From Mycobacterium rhizamassiliense (GTDB taxonomy: Bacteria; Actinomycetota; Actinomycetes; Mycobacteriales; Mycobacteriaceae): DNA of 64,000 nucleotides. Shown here piece after piece: positions 23,320 through 32,562 of this stretch. The stretch's first letter is position 1; every line of letters begins with the position of its first letter. The stretch covers positions 1,387,606 through 1,451,605 of the forward strand of contig NZ_LT721901.1 in NCBI RefSeq assembly GCF_900157375.1, given 5' to 3'. Made by a program: the position numbers and the translations under genes. The notes beneath the pieces were generated by a model that saw nothing but the letters and a program-made list of their open reading frames with translations, was not told the origin of the DNA and did no database searches.

Positions 23320-24447
23320 ATGCTGACCAGCCAAACGGTTTTGGACGAGGCCAGCACGCAGACCGGGCTGACCGACTTCGGTGACGACTCCTACGCCGAG
23401 GGCCTCGACCTCCTGCTGTCCGCGCTGCGAAACGAGGCACGGCTCAACGACCGCGGCCAGGCGTTTTTGCATCAGCGCATCGCGGGCTACCTGTCACAGC
23501 GCCTGCAGGTCGAGGACTGGTACCGCAGGCACCCGGAGATCGACGACGTCGAAATCATCGGTCCGCTCATCGGATTGGGCCTGCCCCGGACCGGGTCCAC
23601 GGCGCTTTCCATGCTGCTGGCGCAGGATCCCGGAGTGCGCTACCTGCGCCGGTGGGAATCGTCGCAACCCTGCCCGCCGCCGTCGACCGTGCGGGGCGCC
23701 GACCCGCGCATCCCGGCCGACAAGGGCGAGATGATCGGCACCCGCCACCACGTACCGGGCGATACGCACGGCCCGATGGAGTGCCACGAGCTGATGGCGC
23801 TGGACTTCAAATCCCACATCTTTCAGTCGTTCGCCGAAATCCCTTCCTATTCAACGTGGTTGGTGCACGAGACCGACCTCACCCCCACGTTGCGTTACCA
23901 GCGCCGGGTGATGAAGCTGCTGGCCTGGGGCGAGCCGCAGCGCCCATGGCGGCTGAAGTGCCCGTCGCACGTGCTGTGGCTCGACTCGCTGGATGCGGCG
24001 TTTCCCGATGCAAAGTTCGTGATGACGCACCGCGATCCCACCGACGTCATCCTGTCGGTGGCCGACCTGTACGCCGACATCATCGGGTCGTTCAGTGACG
24101 AGATCGACCGGCGGTATATCGGCGGCCTCAACGTCGAGCACTGGTCGTTGGGGATGGATCGCGCGCTGAAGTTTCGCGCCGACGGCGCCGAGGATCGGTT
24201 CTACGACATCGATTTTCGCGCCATGCAGGACGATCCGATCGGAGAGGTCACCGGCCTGTACGCGTGGCTGGGCGCCCCGGTGGGGGAACTGTTCGAGATG
24301 CGGATGCACAGCTGGTGGGCGCAGGCGGCCGCCGCGCGCGAGCCGAGCTCGCGCGCGGACCCGGTCGAGTATGGCATCGATTTCGACGAAGTGCGGCCCC
24401 GGTTCGGGGCGTACGTGGACAGCGCGCGACGATGGACCGCGCACTAA
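23320..24447 (+). CDS. Sulfotransferase-family protein
   Basis: A 375-residue protein of the PAPS-dependent sulfotransferase (PF13469-like) group. The 5'-phosphosulfate loop is GLGLPRTGSTALSMLLAQDP and the 3'-phosphate motif is FVMTHRDPTDVILS. ATG at 23320 lies 2 nt after the SDR stop, so translation is coupled. It likely transfers sulfate to a hydroxyl of a lipid or sterol-like small molecule, or is a catalytically diverged relative, as many mycobacterial members are uncharacterised. A second, distinct member is at 48782-49954. Confidence 0.85.
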   Translation: MLTSQTVLDEASTQTGLTDFGDDSYAEGLDLLLSALRNEARLNDRGQAFLHQRIAGYLSQRLQVEDWYRRHPEIDDVEIIGPLIGLGLPRTGSTALSMLLAQDPGVRYLRRWESSQPCPPPSTVRGADPRIPADKGEMIGTRHHVPGDTHGPMECHELMALDFKSHIFQSFAEIPSYSTWLVHETDLTPTLRYQRRVMKLLAWGEPQRPWRLKCPSHVLWLDSLDAAFPDAKFVMTHRDPTDVILSVADLYADIIGSFSDEIDRRYIGGLNVEHWSLGMDRALKFRADGAEDRFYDIDFRAMQDDPIGEVTGLYAWLGAPVGELFEMRMHSWWAQAAAAREPSSRADPVEYGIDFDEVRPRFGAYVDSARRWTAH

Positions 24448-24471
24448 AACACCGAGGGCAAAGGATATTTG

Positions 24472-25536
24472 ATGGCGATTGACCTGACCGGCGGCATCGA
24501 CCCGTCGCGTGAGTTCATGTTGGCGCAGCGGCCGCAGGACCCGGAGATGCGCGACTCGGTGAGCTTCTGGGTCGTCGACGACCGCGGGGCGATCGGGCTG
24601 CCCCGCATCGGGATCGAGGCCGTCGGCGCGAATTGGGACTCCCACGACATCCAGCTCAACGTCGCCTTCCCCGACGGCCGCGTGTATCGGCTGCGGTCCA
24701 ACGGGGCGTCGCTGCCCGCACAGGATTCCGCCGGCCGGGCCAGCGTGCTGGGCGCCGGGGGTTTGACGTTTCGGTGCGCCGAGCCCTTCGACACCTGGAC
24801 GATGTCCTACGACGGCCCCGCCGTGCAGACGTCGTCAGCCGATCTGGTCGACGGCAAGAAGGACGGCCCGACCGTGGACATCGGCTTCCACGTCGAGGCG
24901 AAGATGGCCGTGCCGCCCTGGGTGCAGGGCGCGCTGCAGTCCGATGCCGACACGCAGCTGCGCACGTCGAACGTCGGCGACATGATGGGCGGCCCGCGCT
25001 ACGAGCAGTTGTTCACTGCCACAGGTGAATTCCGCATCGGCGACGAGCGGTACACATTCACCGGCAGCGGGTTGCGCATCCGTCGCACCGGGGTTCGCAA
25101 GCTGGCCGGGTTCTGGGGGCACTGCTGGCAGTCGGCGGTGTTTCCCAGTGGCCGGGCGTTCGGCTACATCGCCTACCCGCCCCGCCCCGACGGCCAGCCC
25201 ACCTTCAACGAGGGATTCGTCTTCACCGGCGACGGCGGCCTGATTCCGGCCCGGGCCGTGCAGGCGCCGTGGCTGACCCGGCTGCGACCGCTGGGCGAAG
25301 ATGTCTCGCTGGTGTTGCAGACCGCCGATGGCACGATCGAAATTGCCGGTGAGACAGTCTTTTCCACGCACGATATCCATCACAACGATGACATGTACTC
25401 GATGCAGGCCCTCAAGCAGGAGATGGCCAGCTTCCCCGCGGTACAGCAGGCCGGTGTGCGATACAGCTGGGACGGAGAGGAAGCCTACGGCATGCTCGAG
25501 CGATCCAATCCGCTTGACAAGATCGCCCGCGACTAG
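24472..25536 (+). CDS. CrtC/hydroxyneurosporene-synthase-like (DUF7064/7065) protein
   Basis: A 354-residue protein rich in beta strands with repeated aromatic motifs: RDSVSFWVVDDRGAIGLPRI, PFDTWTMSYDGPAVQ, GEFRIGDERYTFTGSGLRIRR and KLAGFWGHCWQSAVFPSG. The layout (two lipocalin-like halves) resembles carotenoid 1,2-hydratase (CrtC)-like proteins of mycobacteria. It has no signal peptide. ATG at 24472 has AAAGGA 7 nt upstream. It probably acts on, or binds, a hydrophobic isoprenoid or lipid together with the flanking SDRs and sulfotransferase. No catalytic residue can be named. Confidence 0.65.
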   Translation: MAIDLTGGIDPSREFMLAQRPQDPEMRDSVSFWVVDDRGAIGLPRIGIEAVGANWDSHDIQLNVAFPDGRVYRLRSNGASLPAQDSAGRASVLGAGGLTFRCAEPFDTWTMSYDGPAVQTSSADLVDGKKDGPTVDIGFHVEAKMAVPPWVQGALQSDADTQLRTSNVGDMMGGPRYEQLFTATGEFRIGDERYTFTGSGLRIRRTGVRKLAGFWGHCWQSAVFPSGRAFGYIAYPPRPDGQPTFNEGFVFTGDGGLIPARAVQAPWLTRLRPLGEDVSLVLQTADGTIEIAGETVFSTHDIHHNDDMYSMQALKQEMASFPAVQQAGVRYSWDGEEAYGMLERSNPLDKIARD

Positions 25537-25546
25537 GAAGGACATT

Positions 25547-26368
25547 GTGAGTCAACCACTTTCAGGCAGGGTGGCGCTGATCACCGGCGCCGCCCGCGGC
25601 CAGGGCCGGGCGCACGCCGTGCGGCTGTCGGCCGAGGGCGCCGACATTATCGCGGTGGACATCGCGGGCCCGTTGCCGTCCAGCGTTCCCTACGATTCGC
25701 CGACCCTCGATGACCTCGCCGAGACGGCGGACCTGGTGCGCGCCAACGGCAGGAAGGCGATCGCCGCGGCGGTCGACATCCGCGACATCGACGCGCTCAA
25801 GGGGGCAGTCGACCAGGCGGTCGGCGACCTCGGTCGTCTCGATGTCATCGTCGCCAATGCGGGGATCTGCTGCCCGTCGCCGTGGGATCAAATCACCCCG
25901 CAGGCGTTCCGGGACACCATCGACACCAACGTGATTGGCACCTGGAACACCGTCATGGCCGGCGCGCAGCACATCGTCGACGGCGGCCGCGGGGGCTCGA
26001 TCATTCTCGTCGGCTCCGCCGCCGGCATCAAGATGCAGTCGTTCATGATCCATTACACGGCAAGCAAACACGCCGTCGTCGGGATGGCCCGCGCCTTCGC
26101 GGCGGAGCTCGGCCGGTACAACATCCGGGTCAACAGCCTCAACCCCGGGGCGGTCTCCACGCCGATGGGCACCGGCCGGATGCGCGAGGCCTTGCAGTCG
26201 GCCGCCGACGACTACCCCCACCTCCAGGGCATGCATAAACCTCTGTTGCCCGAAGGTATCGCGCAGCCCGAGGACATTGCCGATGCGGTCGCGTGGCTGG
26301 CCTCCGACCAATCCAAATTCGTCACCGCGACCCAGCTCTCGGTCGACATCGGCGTCGGTTACGTCTGA
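25547..26368 (+). CDS. Mycofactocin-type SDR family oxidoreductase
   Basis: A 273-residue SDR with the features of the mycofactocin-coupled subgroup: N-terminal GRVALITGAARGQGRAHAVR, DIIAVDIAGP, and an insertion after beta-2 (SVPYDSPTLDDLAETADLV) that buries the nicotinamide cofactor. ANAG, Ser in LVGSAAG and YTASK complete the active site. These enzymes keep NAD bound and use the peptide-derived redox cofactor mycofactocin. GTG at 25547 follows GGAAGGACATT. No mycofactocin synthesis genes are in the window. It probably oxidises an alcohol in this operon. Confidence 0.85.
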   Translation: MSQPLSGRVALITGAARGQGRAHAVRLSAEGADIIAVDIAGPLPSSVPYDSPTLDDLAETADLVRANGRKAIAAAVDIRDIDALKGAVDQAVGDLGRLDVIVANAGICCPSPWDQITPQAFRDTIDTNVIGTWNTVMAGAQHIVDGGRGGSIILVGSAAGIKMQSFMIHYTASKHAVVGMARAFAAELGRYNIRVNSLNPGAVSTPMGTGRMREALQSAADDYPHLQGMHKPLLPEGIAQPEDIADAVAWLASDQSKFVTATQLSVDIGVGYV

Positions 26369-27138
26369 TGCGCGGGCTGAAGGACAAGACCTTCCTGGTC
26401 GCAGGCGGCGCGACCGGCATCGGCGCGGCCACCGCCAAACGCCTTGCCGCAGAAGGCGCCTGCGTCGCCGTCGGTGACATCAACATCGCGGGCGCCACCG
26501 CGACCGCCGAACACGTCGCCGGGTCCGGCGGCCGGGCCATCGCCGTCGAGTTCGACCTTTCCGATACGCGCTCGGTGCAACACCTCGTCGAGCGCACCAT
26601 CGCGGAGTTCGGTGGCATCCACGGCCTGCACAACGTCGGTGCCGACCTCTCGGAACACAACCTCGGCCGCGACACCACCATCCTCGACACCGAGATGGAC
26701 GTGTGGCAGCGCACGCTGGACGTGAACCTGCTGGGCTACGTCCGCACCATTCAAGCCGTCCTGCCCCACCTGCTGGAGGCGGGCGGCGGCAGCATCGTCA
26801 ACACGTCGTCGGGCGCCGCTCTGGGCAGCGACCCGCAGCACGTCGCCTACGGCGCCTCCAAGGCCGCCGTCAATCACCTCACCCGCCACGTGGCCGTCAA
26901 CTGGGGCACGCACAACATCCGGAGTAACGGCGTCATGCCCGGCCTGGTAATGGGTGAGACACAGGAACGGCAGAACGACCTGGCGCTGCAGCAGGCCTTC
27001 CTGATGTTCGGCAAGACCAGCCGGCTGGGCACGCCCGACGACCTCGCCGCGGTCACCACCTTCCTGCTCTCCGAAGAGGCCGAGTGGATCACCGGCCAGG
27101 TCTGGTACATCGGCGGCGGTTCCCACCTGCGGCAGTGA
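26368..27138 (+). CDS. SDR family oxidoreductase
   Basis: A 256-residue short-chain dehydrogenase: VAGGATGIGAATAKRL loop, GDINIAG after beta-2 (NAD-type Asp), VNTSSGAALG catalytic Ser and YGASK. The NNAG position reads HNVGAD. Start ATG at 26368 overlaps the TGA of the previous gene (TGATG), giving tight coupling. Last gene of the LysR-linked operon; the copper ATPase follows behind its own promoter. The substrate is unknown, but three SDRs in one operon imply several redox steps on one scaffold. Confidence 0.9.
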   Translation: MRGLKDKTFLVAGGATGIGAATAKRLAAEGACVAVGDINIAGATATAEHVAGSGGRAIAVEFDLSDTRSVQHLVERTIAEFGGIHGLHNVGADLSEHNLGRDTTILDTEMDVWQRTLDVNLLGYVRTIQAVLPHLLEAGGGSIVNTSSGAALGSDPQHVAYGASKAAVNHLTRHVAVNWGTHNIRSNGVMPGLVMGETQERQNDLALQQAFLMFGKTSRLGTPDDLAAVTTFLLSEEAEWITGQVWYIGGGSHLRQ

Positions 27139-27151
27139 CCCCTCGGCGCGG

Positions 27152-27180
27152 TTGACGTCAATACCCCGTGGGGGTATATG
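27152..27180 (+). promoter_or_regulatory. Sigma-A-type promoter with embedded CsoR-type copper operator
   Basis: TTGACG (27152-27157), a 17-bp spacer and TATATG (27175-27180) form a good promoter. Inside it ATACCCC-GTG-GGGGTAT (27161-27177) is a perfect palindrome of the kind bound by the Cu(I) sensor CsoR or its paralogue RicR. It lies 45 bp upstream of the ATPase ATG. No csoR-like gene is adjacent. Confidence 0.8.
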
Positions 27181-27225
27181 TGGTGACGTAGGTAGCTTGC
27201 CCCGCCCGGGGCATCTGGAGGCGTC

Positions 27226-29571
27226 ATGACCACGAGCGAATACCCCCGGCGGCAGCACGTGCCCGAAGAAGGCAGAATTTGCCAGGTGACCGCTTCACCG
27301 GCTGAGAAGAGCAGCTTCAGGCTCGAGATCACCGGGATGAGCTGTGCCTCGTGCGCGGCGCGCATCGAGGAGAAGCTGAACAAGCTCGACGGCGTGGACG
27401 CGTCGGTCAACTACGCCACCGAATCGGCCACCGTGACCGCGCCGTCCGGTTTCGATCCCCAGGCGCTGGTCGCCGAGGTCGAACGGGCCGGCTACACCGC
27501 GGCCCTGCCGGGACTTGGCGCCGACCGCGACGGTCGAGCCGGGCCCGACGACGCCGAGTTGGCATCGCTGCGGACCCGGCTGATCGCCGCCGTCGTGCTC
27601 GCCACCCCGGTGATCGCCATGGCGATGATCCCGGCCCTGCAATTTCGCTACTGGCAATGGGCTTCGCTGGCGCTGGCCACACCCGTCGTCCTGTGGGCGG
27701 GCCAGTCGTTCCACGCGGCCGCCTGGACCAACCTCAGGCACGGCGCGGCCACGATGGACACCCTCGTCTCGGTCGGAACGCTGTCGGCGTTCCTGTGGTC
27801 GCTGTACGCCCTGTTCCTGGGGACCGCCGGCGACGCGGGCACGCATCACCACTTCCAACTGACGGCCGCCCGCAGCTACGGCGCGGGCAGCATCTACCTC
27901 GAGGTCGCCGCGGGCGTGACGCTGTTCGTGCTGGCCGGCCGCTACTTCGAAAAGCGCGCCAAACGGCGCGCGGGCGCCGCACTGCGCGCGCTGCTGGAGC
28001 TCGGCGCCAAGGACGTCGCGGTGCTGCGCAGCGACATGTTGAGCCCCGACGGCCCCGGCATCGAGATCCGCGTCCCCGTTGACCAACTGCGGGTGGGCGA
28101 CCTCTTCGTCGTGCGTCCCGGCGAGAAGATCGCCACCGACGGCCTCGTCGTCTCCGGCTCGTCGGCCGTGGACGCCTCACTGCTGACCGGCGAATCCATG
28201 CCCGTCGAGGTGGGTCCCGACGACGCGGTCACCGGCGCCACCGTGAACGTCGGCGGTCGCCTGGTCGTGCGCGCCATCCGGGTCGGCGACGCGACGCAGC
28301 TGGCGCAGATGGCCACGCTGGTCGAGGCGGCCCAGGCCGGCAAGGCCAAGGTGCAGCGGCTCGCCGACCGCGTCGCGGGCGTGTTCGTTCCTATCGTCAT
28401 CACGATCGCCGTGGCCACGCTGGCCGCCTGGCTGCTCGCCGGTTTCCCGCTCACCGCGGCGATCACCGCCGCGGTCGCGGTGCTGATCATCGCCTGCCCG
28501 TGCGCGCTCGGCCTGGCCACGCCGACCGCGCTGTTGGTCGGTACCGGCCGCGCGGCCCAGCTCGGTGTGCTCATCAAAGGGCCCGAGGTGCTGGAGTCGA
28601 CCCGCCGGGTCGACACGATCGTGCTCGACAAGACCGGCACCGTGACCACCGGCAAGATGACGCTCGTCGACGTGATCGCCCGAGCGGACACCGATCGCGA
28701 GACGCTGCTGCGCTACGCCGGGGCCCTCGAGGACGCCTCCGAACACCCCGTCGCGCAGGCAATCGCCAAGGCCGCCAAGGCCGAACTCGGCACGCTCCCC
28801 TCGGCCGAGGGCTTCACCAACCTCAAAGGCCAAGGCGTGCAAGGCATTATCGACGGCCACGAGGTGGTCGTCGGCCGGGACAGCCTGCTGGCCGACTGGG
28901 CCGAAGATGACGCCGCGACGCTGCGGGAGGCCAAGGCTCGCGCCGAGGGTGACGGCAAGACCGCCGTCGTGGTCGGCTGGGACGGCGGCACCCGCGGGCT
29001 GCTGGTGATCGCCGACGCCGTGAAACCCAGCAGCGCCGAGGCCGTTCGGCAGTTCGAGCGGCTGGGATTGACGCCGGTGCTGCTGACCGGTGACAACCGG
29101 GCCGTCGCGCGGCGCATCGCCGACGAGGTCGGCATCACCCAGGTCATCGCCGAGGTGTTGCCCGCCGACAAGGTCGCGGCGGTCAAACGTCTGCAGTCCG
29201 AGGGCAAGGTCGTGGCGATGGTCGGCGACGGGGTGAACGACGCCGCGGCCCTGGCCACCGCCGATCTGGGGCTGGCGATGGGCACCGGCACCGACGCGGC
29301 GATCGAAGCCGCGGACCTCACCCTGGTGCGCGGCGACCTGCGCGCCGCCGCCGACGCGATCGGGCTCTCCCGCAGGACACTCGCGACGATCAAGGCGAAT
29401 CTGTTCTGGGCCTTCGGCTACAACGTCGCCGCCATCCCGCTGGCCGCCGTCGGCCTGCTCAACCCGATGCTCGCGGGCGCCGCGATGGCGTTTTCGAGCG
29501 TCTTCGTCGTCGGCAACAGCCTGCGGCTGCGCTCCTTCGCCAGCCTGACCGCGCAAGGCGATGTGGGATAG
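27226..29571 (+). CDS. Copper-translocating P1B-type ATPase
   Basis: A 781-residue heavy-metal P-type ATPase exporting Cu(I). It has one N-terminal HMA domain with GMSCASC (metal Cys 40 and 43), eight membrane segments, the TGES actuator loop, CPC at residues 424-426 in the sixth membrane helix, the phosphorylation motif DKTGT (Asp 468), the HP motif in SEHPVAQAI, and the hinge [13 protein letters not shown] at 27226 follows TCTGGAGGCGTC. The CsoR-type palindrome in its promoter supports copper-induced export. Similar to mycobacterial CtpA/CtpB/CtpV; which one cannot be said. Confidence 0.95.
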   Translation: MTTSEYPRRQHVPEEGRICQVTASPAEKSSFRLEITGMSCASCAARIEEKLNKLDGVDASVNYATESATVTAPSGFDPQALVAEVERAGYTAALPGLGADRDGRAGPDDAELASLRTRLIAAVVLATPVIAMAMIPALQFRYWQWASLALATPVVLWAGQSFHAAAWTNLRHGAATMDTLVSVGTLSAFLWSLYALFLGTAGDAGTHHHFQLTAARSYGAGSIYLEVAAGVTLFVLAGRYFEKRAKRRAGAALRALLELGAKDVAVLRSDMLSPDGPGIEIRVPVDQLRVGDLFVVRPGEKIATDGLVVSGSSAVDASLLTGESMPVEVGPDDAVTGATVNVGGRLVVRAIRVGDATQLAQMATLVEAAQAGKAKVQRLADRVAGVFVPIVITIAVATLAAWLLAGFPLTAAITAAVAVLIIACPCALGLATPTALLVGTGRAAQLGVLIKGPEVLESTRRVDTIVLDKTGTVTTGKMTLVDVIARADTDRETLLRYAGALEDASEHPVAQAIAKAAKAELGTLPSAEGFTNLKGQGVQGIIDGHEVVVGRDSLLADWAEDDAATLREAKARAEGDGKTAVVVGWDGGTRGLLVIADAVKPSSAEAVRQFERLGLTPVLLTGDNRAVARRIADEVGITQVIAEVLPADKVAAVKRLQSEGKVVAMVGDGVNDAAALATADLGLAMGTGTDAAIEAADLTLVRGDLRAAADAIGLSRRTLATIKANLFWAFGYNVAAIPLAAVGLLNPMLAGAAMAFSSVFVVGNSLRLRSFASLTAQGDVG

Positions 29572-29645
29572 TTGACCTGGCCCACCGGCCCGGCGACCAC
29601 GGCGCGTGAACGCGCGACAATCGGATTTAGCGAAGGCTCTCATCG

Positions 29646-31028
29646 TTGCGCGAATTCTTCGGACAGCTGTCCTTGCTGCACGGTTGGTTGCCACCGGCAT
29701 TGCAGGTCCTCGCGGTGCTCGTCGCCGTCACCGCCGTCGACTGGCGCCGAAGCAGCTGGTTTAAGCGAGCGCTGCCTGCCGCGCTGATCGCCTCGGCCGC
29801 GACGGCGGGCCTGGCGTACTGGTACATCGGATCCATCGGGGTGGCCGGCGACCCGGCACCCGTGGCGCTGTGGCTGTGGATCGCGGCCAGCGGGCTGACC
29901 GCCGCCCTGTTGCTGCTCGGGTGGCGGGGGATCCGGTGGTGGCGTCGTGGCGTGGCGGTGCTTTCGGTGCCGCTGTGCGTGCTGTGCGCGGGCCTGGCCC
30001 TCAACGATTGGGTCGGCTATTTCCCCACGGCCCTCAGCGCGTGGAATCAGCTGACGTCAGTGCCCCTGCCCGACCAGATCGACCGGCTGCGGGTCACCGA
30101 GATGCAGCTCGCCGGGACCAAGCCGACCAAGGGCGTCGTCGTGCCGATCAACATCGACGCCGACAAGTCCCACTTTCCGCACCGGCAGGAACTGGTGTAC
30201 CTGCCGCCGGCGTGGTTCAACAGCAACCCGCCGCCCCGGCTGCCCGCGGTGATGATGATCGGCTCGGCCTTCAACACCACCGCCGACTGGCTGGGACCCG
30301 GCGGTGCCTTCACCGCCATCGACAACTTCGCCGCCGCGCATCACGGCTTCTCGCCGGTGCTGGTGTTCGTCGACTCCACGGGATCGTTCGACAACGACAC
30401 CGAATGCGTCAACGGCAGCCGCGGCAACGCCGCCGACCACCTGACCCAGGACGTGGTGCCGTTCGTCGCCTCCAATTTCGGGGTGAGCGCCGACCGCGCC
30501 AACTGGGGCGTGGCCGGCTGGTCGATGGGCGGCACCTGCGCCGTCACCCTGGCCGTGCTGCACCCCGAGCTGTTCCGCGCCTTCGTGGACATCGCCGGCG
30601 ACATCCGCCCCGGCATCGGCCCGATGGACCAGACCATCGCCCGGCTGTTCGGCGGCGACGCCCGCGCCTGGCCCGAGTTCGACCCGATCAGCGTCATGAC
30701 CAGGCACGGTCGCTACACCGGGCTGTCGGGCTGGTTCGACGTCCCCGCCCCGCCCGGCGCGCACAGCGTCGCGCAGGCGGCCGAGCCGGACCTCGAAAGC
30801 ACGTCCGCGGCCAACCCGGAGGGCCAGGACGCCGCCGCGAACGCACTGTGCACGATCGCCGGGGCGCATGGCATCGACTGCGCGGTGGTGACCCAGCCGG
30901 GCAGGCACGACTGGCCGTTTGCTGCGGGGGCGTTCGAGGCGGCGCTGCCCTGGCTCGCCTCGACGCTGGGGACCCCCAACGTCGACCCCGTGGCGTTACC
31001 GCAGCGCGGCGGCGGCGAACCGCACTGA
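29646..31028 (+). CDS. Membrane-anchored alpha/beta-hydrolase (esterase/Ag85-like fold)
   Basis: A 460-residue protein. Four hydrophobic segments occupy roughly residues 1-130 (for example LQVLAVLVAVTAVDW, VALWLWIAASGLTAALLLLG), followed by an exported alpha/beta-hydrolase domain with nucleophile elbow GWSMGG and a C-terminal His in GRHDWPF. This architecture resembles the esterase-D/antigen-85-like membrane esterases of mycobacteria. TTG at 29646 starts it. It stands between the copper ATPase (74 bp) and a deacetylase. A role in cell-envelope lipid or ester hydrolysis is likely; the substrate is unknown. Confidence 0.82.
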   Translation: MREFFGQLSLLHGWLPPALQVLAVLVAVTAVDWRRSSWFKRALPAALIASAATAGLAYWYIGSIGVAGDPAPVALWLWIAASGLTAALLLLGWRGIRWWRRGVAVLSVPLCVLCAGLALNDWVGYFPTALSAWNQLTSVPLPDQIDRLRVTEMQLAGTKPTKGVVVPINIDADKSHFPHRQELVYLPPAWFNSNPPPRLPAVMMIGSAFNTTADWLGPGGAFTAIDNFAAAHHGFSPVLVFVDSTGSFDNDTECVNGSRGNAADHLTQDVVPFVASNFGVSADRANWGVAGWSMGGTCAVTLAVLHPELFRAFVDIAGDIRPGIGPMDQTIARLFGGDARAWPEFDPISVMTRHGRYTGLSGWFDVPAPPGAHSVAQAAEPDLESTSAANPEGQDAAANALCTIAGAHGIDCAVVTQPGRHDWPFAAGAFEAALPWLASTLGTPNVDPVALPQRGGGEPH

Positions 31029-31083
31029 TTCAGGCCCTGACCGTTATAAATTTGCAACGCTAATCCCAGCTGACCCTCCCGTA

Positions 31084-31096
31084 ACGTCGCCGACGT
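31084..31096. promoter_or_regulatory. 13-bp palindrome in the 31029-31216 gap
   Basis: ACGTCG-C-CGACGT is a perfect inverted repeat 56 bp after the hydrolase stop and 120 bp before the deacetylase. It could be an operator or part of a terminator hairpin; no U-tract follows. Confidence 0.25.
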
Positions 31097-31216
31097 AATC
31101 CGCGGTTGAGTGGTACGGTTCGCTGCTGTGGATGCGATGTTTGTCGAGGTCGGAGTCCCCGTGGGGGGTTCCTCCGTCGCGCACCGCACCGACCGGAACC
31201 GAAATGCCCCGCCGCC

Positions 31217-32044
31217 ATGCCTGAGCTGAATCGCCGCCGTTTCCTGGGGTCGCTGGCAGCGGCCACCGTTGCCGGCGTCGGCGCAGCTCGCCTGATCGTC
31301 GACCCGCAACCGCGCACCTTCGCGGCGCCAGTGGACGCCGGCGCCGCAACCTCCGGGCCGATCGCCCCGCCCTCCGCCGGGGGGCTGCTGCCGCCACCGC
31401 CGCTGAGCGCGCGCATCCCGCTGCCGGGCGGCGGCGCACTGATGAAGATCCCCGGAGACGGAGATTTGCTCGCGCTGACTCTTGATGACGGGGTCAACAG
31501 CGAGGTCGTGCGCGCCTACACGCAGCTCGCCAAGGACACCGGCATCCGGATGACCTTCTTCGTCAACGGCATCTACGACTCGTGGACCGAGAATCGCGAG
31601 ATGCTGCGCCCACTGGTCGACTCCGGACAGATCCAGCTCGGCAACCACACCTGGTCGCACCCGGATCTGACGACGGTGCCGCAGGACAAGGTCGAAGACC
31701 AGCTCAAGCGCAACGACCAGTTCCTGAAGAACACCTACGGCATCGGAGCGAAGCCGTACTACCGGCCGCCCTACGGCAAGCACAACGCCGCCGTCGACGC
31801 GGTGGCCAACCAACTCGGCTACACCGTCCCGACGCTGTGGTCGGGCTCGCTGTCGGACTCGACGCTGATCACCGAGGAATACATCGTCAAGATGGCCGAC
31901 GAGTACTTCGTCCCGCAGGCCATCGTGATCGGGCACCTCAACCACCCGCCCGTCACGCACGTCTACCCCGAACTCCTCGACACCATCCGCGAGCGCAACC
32001 TGCGCACGGTCACGCTCAACGACGTCTTCCTGCGGACGCCTTAG
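31217..32044 (+). CDS. Tat-exported polysaccharide deacetylase (NodB domain)
   Basis: A 275-residue protein. It starts with a twin-arginine signal (NRRRFLGSLAAATVAGVGAA), then a Pro-rich linker and a NodB homology domain: motif 1 LALTLDDGV, motif 2 NHTWSHPD (metal His pair), motif 3 YYRPPYGKHN. Enzymes of this family remove acetyl groups from peptidoglycan or other amino sugars with a divalent metal. ATG at 31217 gives a proper signal peptide; an upstream frame to 31106 is rejected as it destroys it. Likely acts in the cell wall. It converges on MarR, with a 4-bp gap. Confidence 0.9.
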   Translation: MPELNRRRFLGSLAAATVAGVGAARLIVDPQPRTFAAPVDAGAATSGPIAPPSAGGLLPPPPLSARIPLPGGGALMKIPGDGDLLALTLDDGVNSEVVRAYTQLAKDTGIRMTFFVNGIYDSWTENREMLRPLVDSGQIQLGNHTWSHPDLTTVPQDKVEDQLKRNDQFLKNTYGIGAKPYYRPPYGKHNAAVDAVANQLGYTVPTLWSGSLSDSTLITEEYIVKMADEYFVPQAIVIGHLNHPPVTHVYPELLDTIRERNLRTVTLNDVFLRTP

Positions 32045-32048
32045 CGCG

Positions 32049-32504
32049 TCAGTCGCCGGGCGCCGCCGACAGCAATTGCACCAACGTCTCGCGGAACTCC
32101 GCCAACCGCTCCTTGCCCAGCACCCGCTGCCATCTCTTCTCCAAATCGAGTGCATTGGCACGCATTACGCGTAACACCTCACGGCCGCGCGGGGTCAGCT
32201 CGATGAGTCGGACGCGGGCGTCGGCGGGGTCGGGCACCCGAGTGACGTAGCCGTGCCGCTCCAGGGCCGCCACTGCCTGGGCAACCGCCTGCCGGGTCAC
32301 CCGGAGCCGGTCGGCCAGGGCCGACGCGTGCAGCGCGCCGGCGGCCAGCGGCACCAGGGCGACGGCTTGCGCCGGGCGGATGCCGTCCAGGCCGGCCGCC
32401 GCGAAGGCCGCCCTCAACTGCGGCGCCCCGGACGCCGCAACCAGGTTCACCAGCGCAGGCACGGTGGGTTTCCACTCGGCATCCATGAACAGAGAGTGTG
32501 CCAT
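32049..32504 (-). CDS. MarR family transcriptional regulator
   Basis: A roughly 151-residue MarR protein: GLDGIRPAQAVALVPLAAG, the recognition part HASALADRLRVTRQAVAQAV, and the wing RHGYVTRVPDPADARVRLI. The frame opens at 32534, but that GTG lies inside the perfect palindrome at 32516-32534, so ATG at 32504 is chosen; ATG at 32486 is also possible. It is divergent from the LpqC-like esterase gene, with which it shares the operator. It likely represses both. Confidence 0.88.
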   Translation of the reverse strand: MAHSLFMDAEWKPTVPALVNLVAASGAPQLRAAFAAAGLDGIRPAQAVALVPLAAGALHASALADRLRVTRQAVAQAVAALERHGYVTRVPDPADARVRLIELTPRGREVLRVMRANALDLEKRWQRVLGKERLAEFRETLVQLLSAAPGD

Positions 32505-32515
32505 CCGAGTCCAGA

Positions 32516-32534
32516 TTGACAAGCTACTTGTCAA
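32516..32534. promoter_or_regulatory. Perfect MarR-type operator
   Basis: TTGACAAG-CTA-CTTGTCAA is a perfect 19-bp palindrome between the divergent MarR and LpqC-like genes. It matches the common MarR site size and each arm contains TTGACA, so it may also serve as -35 element. Confidence 0.7.
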
Positions 32535-32562
32535 AATCCGTGCCGGCTGTCACGATGGCGTC

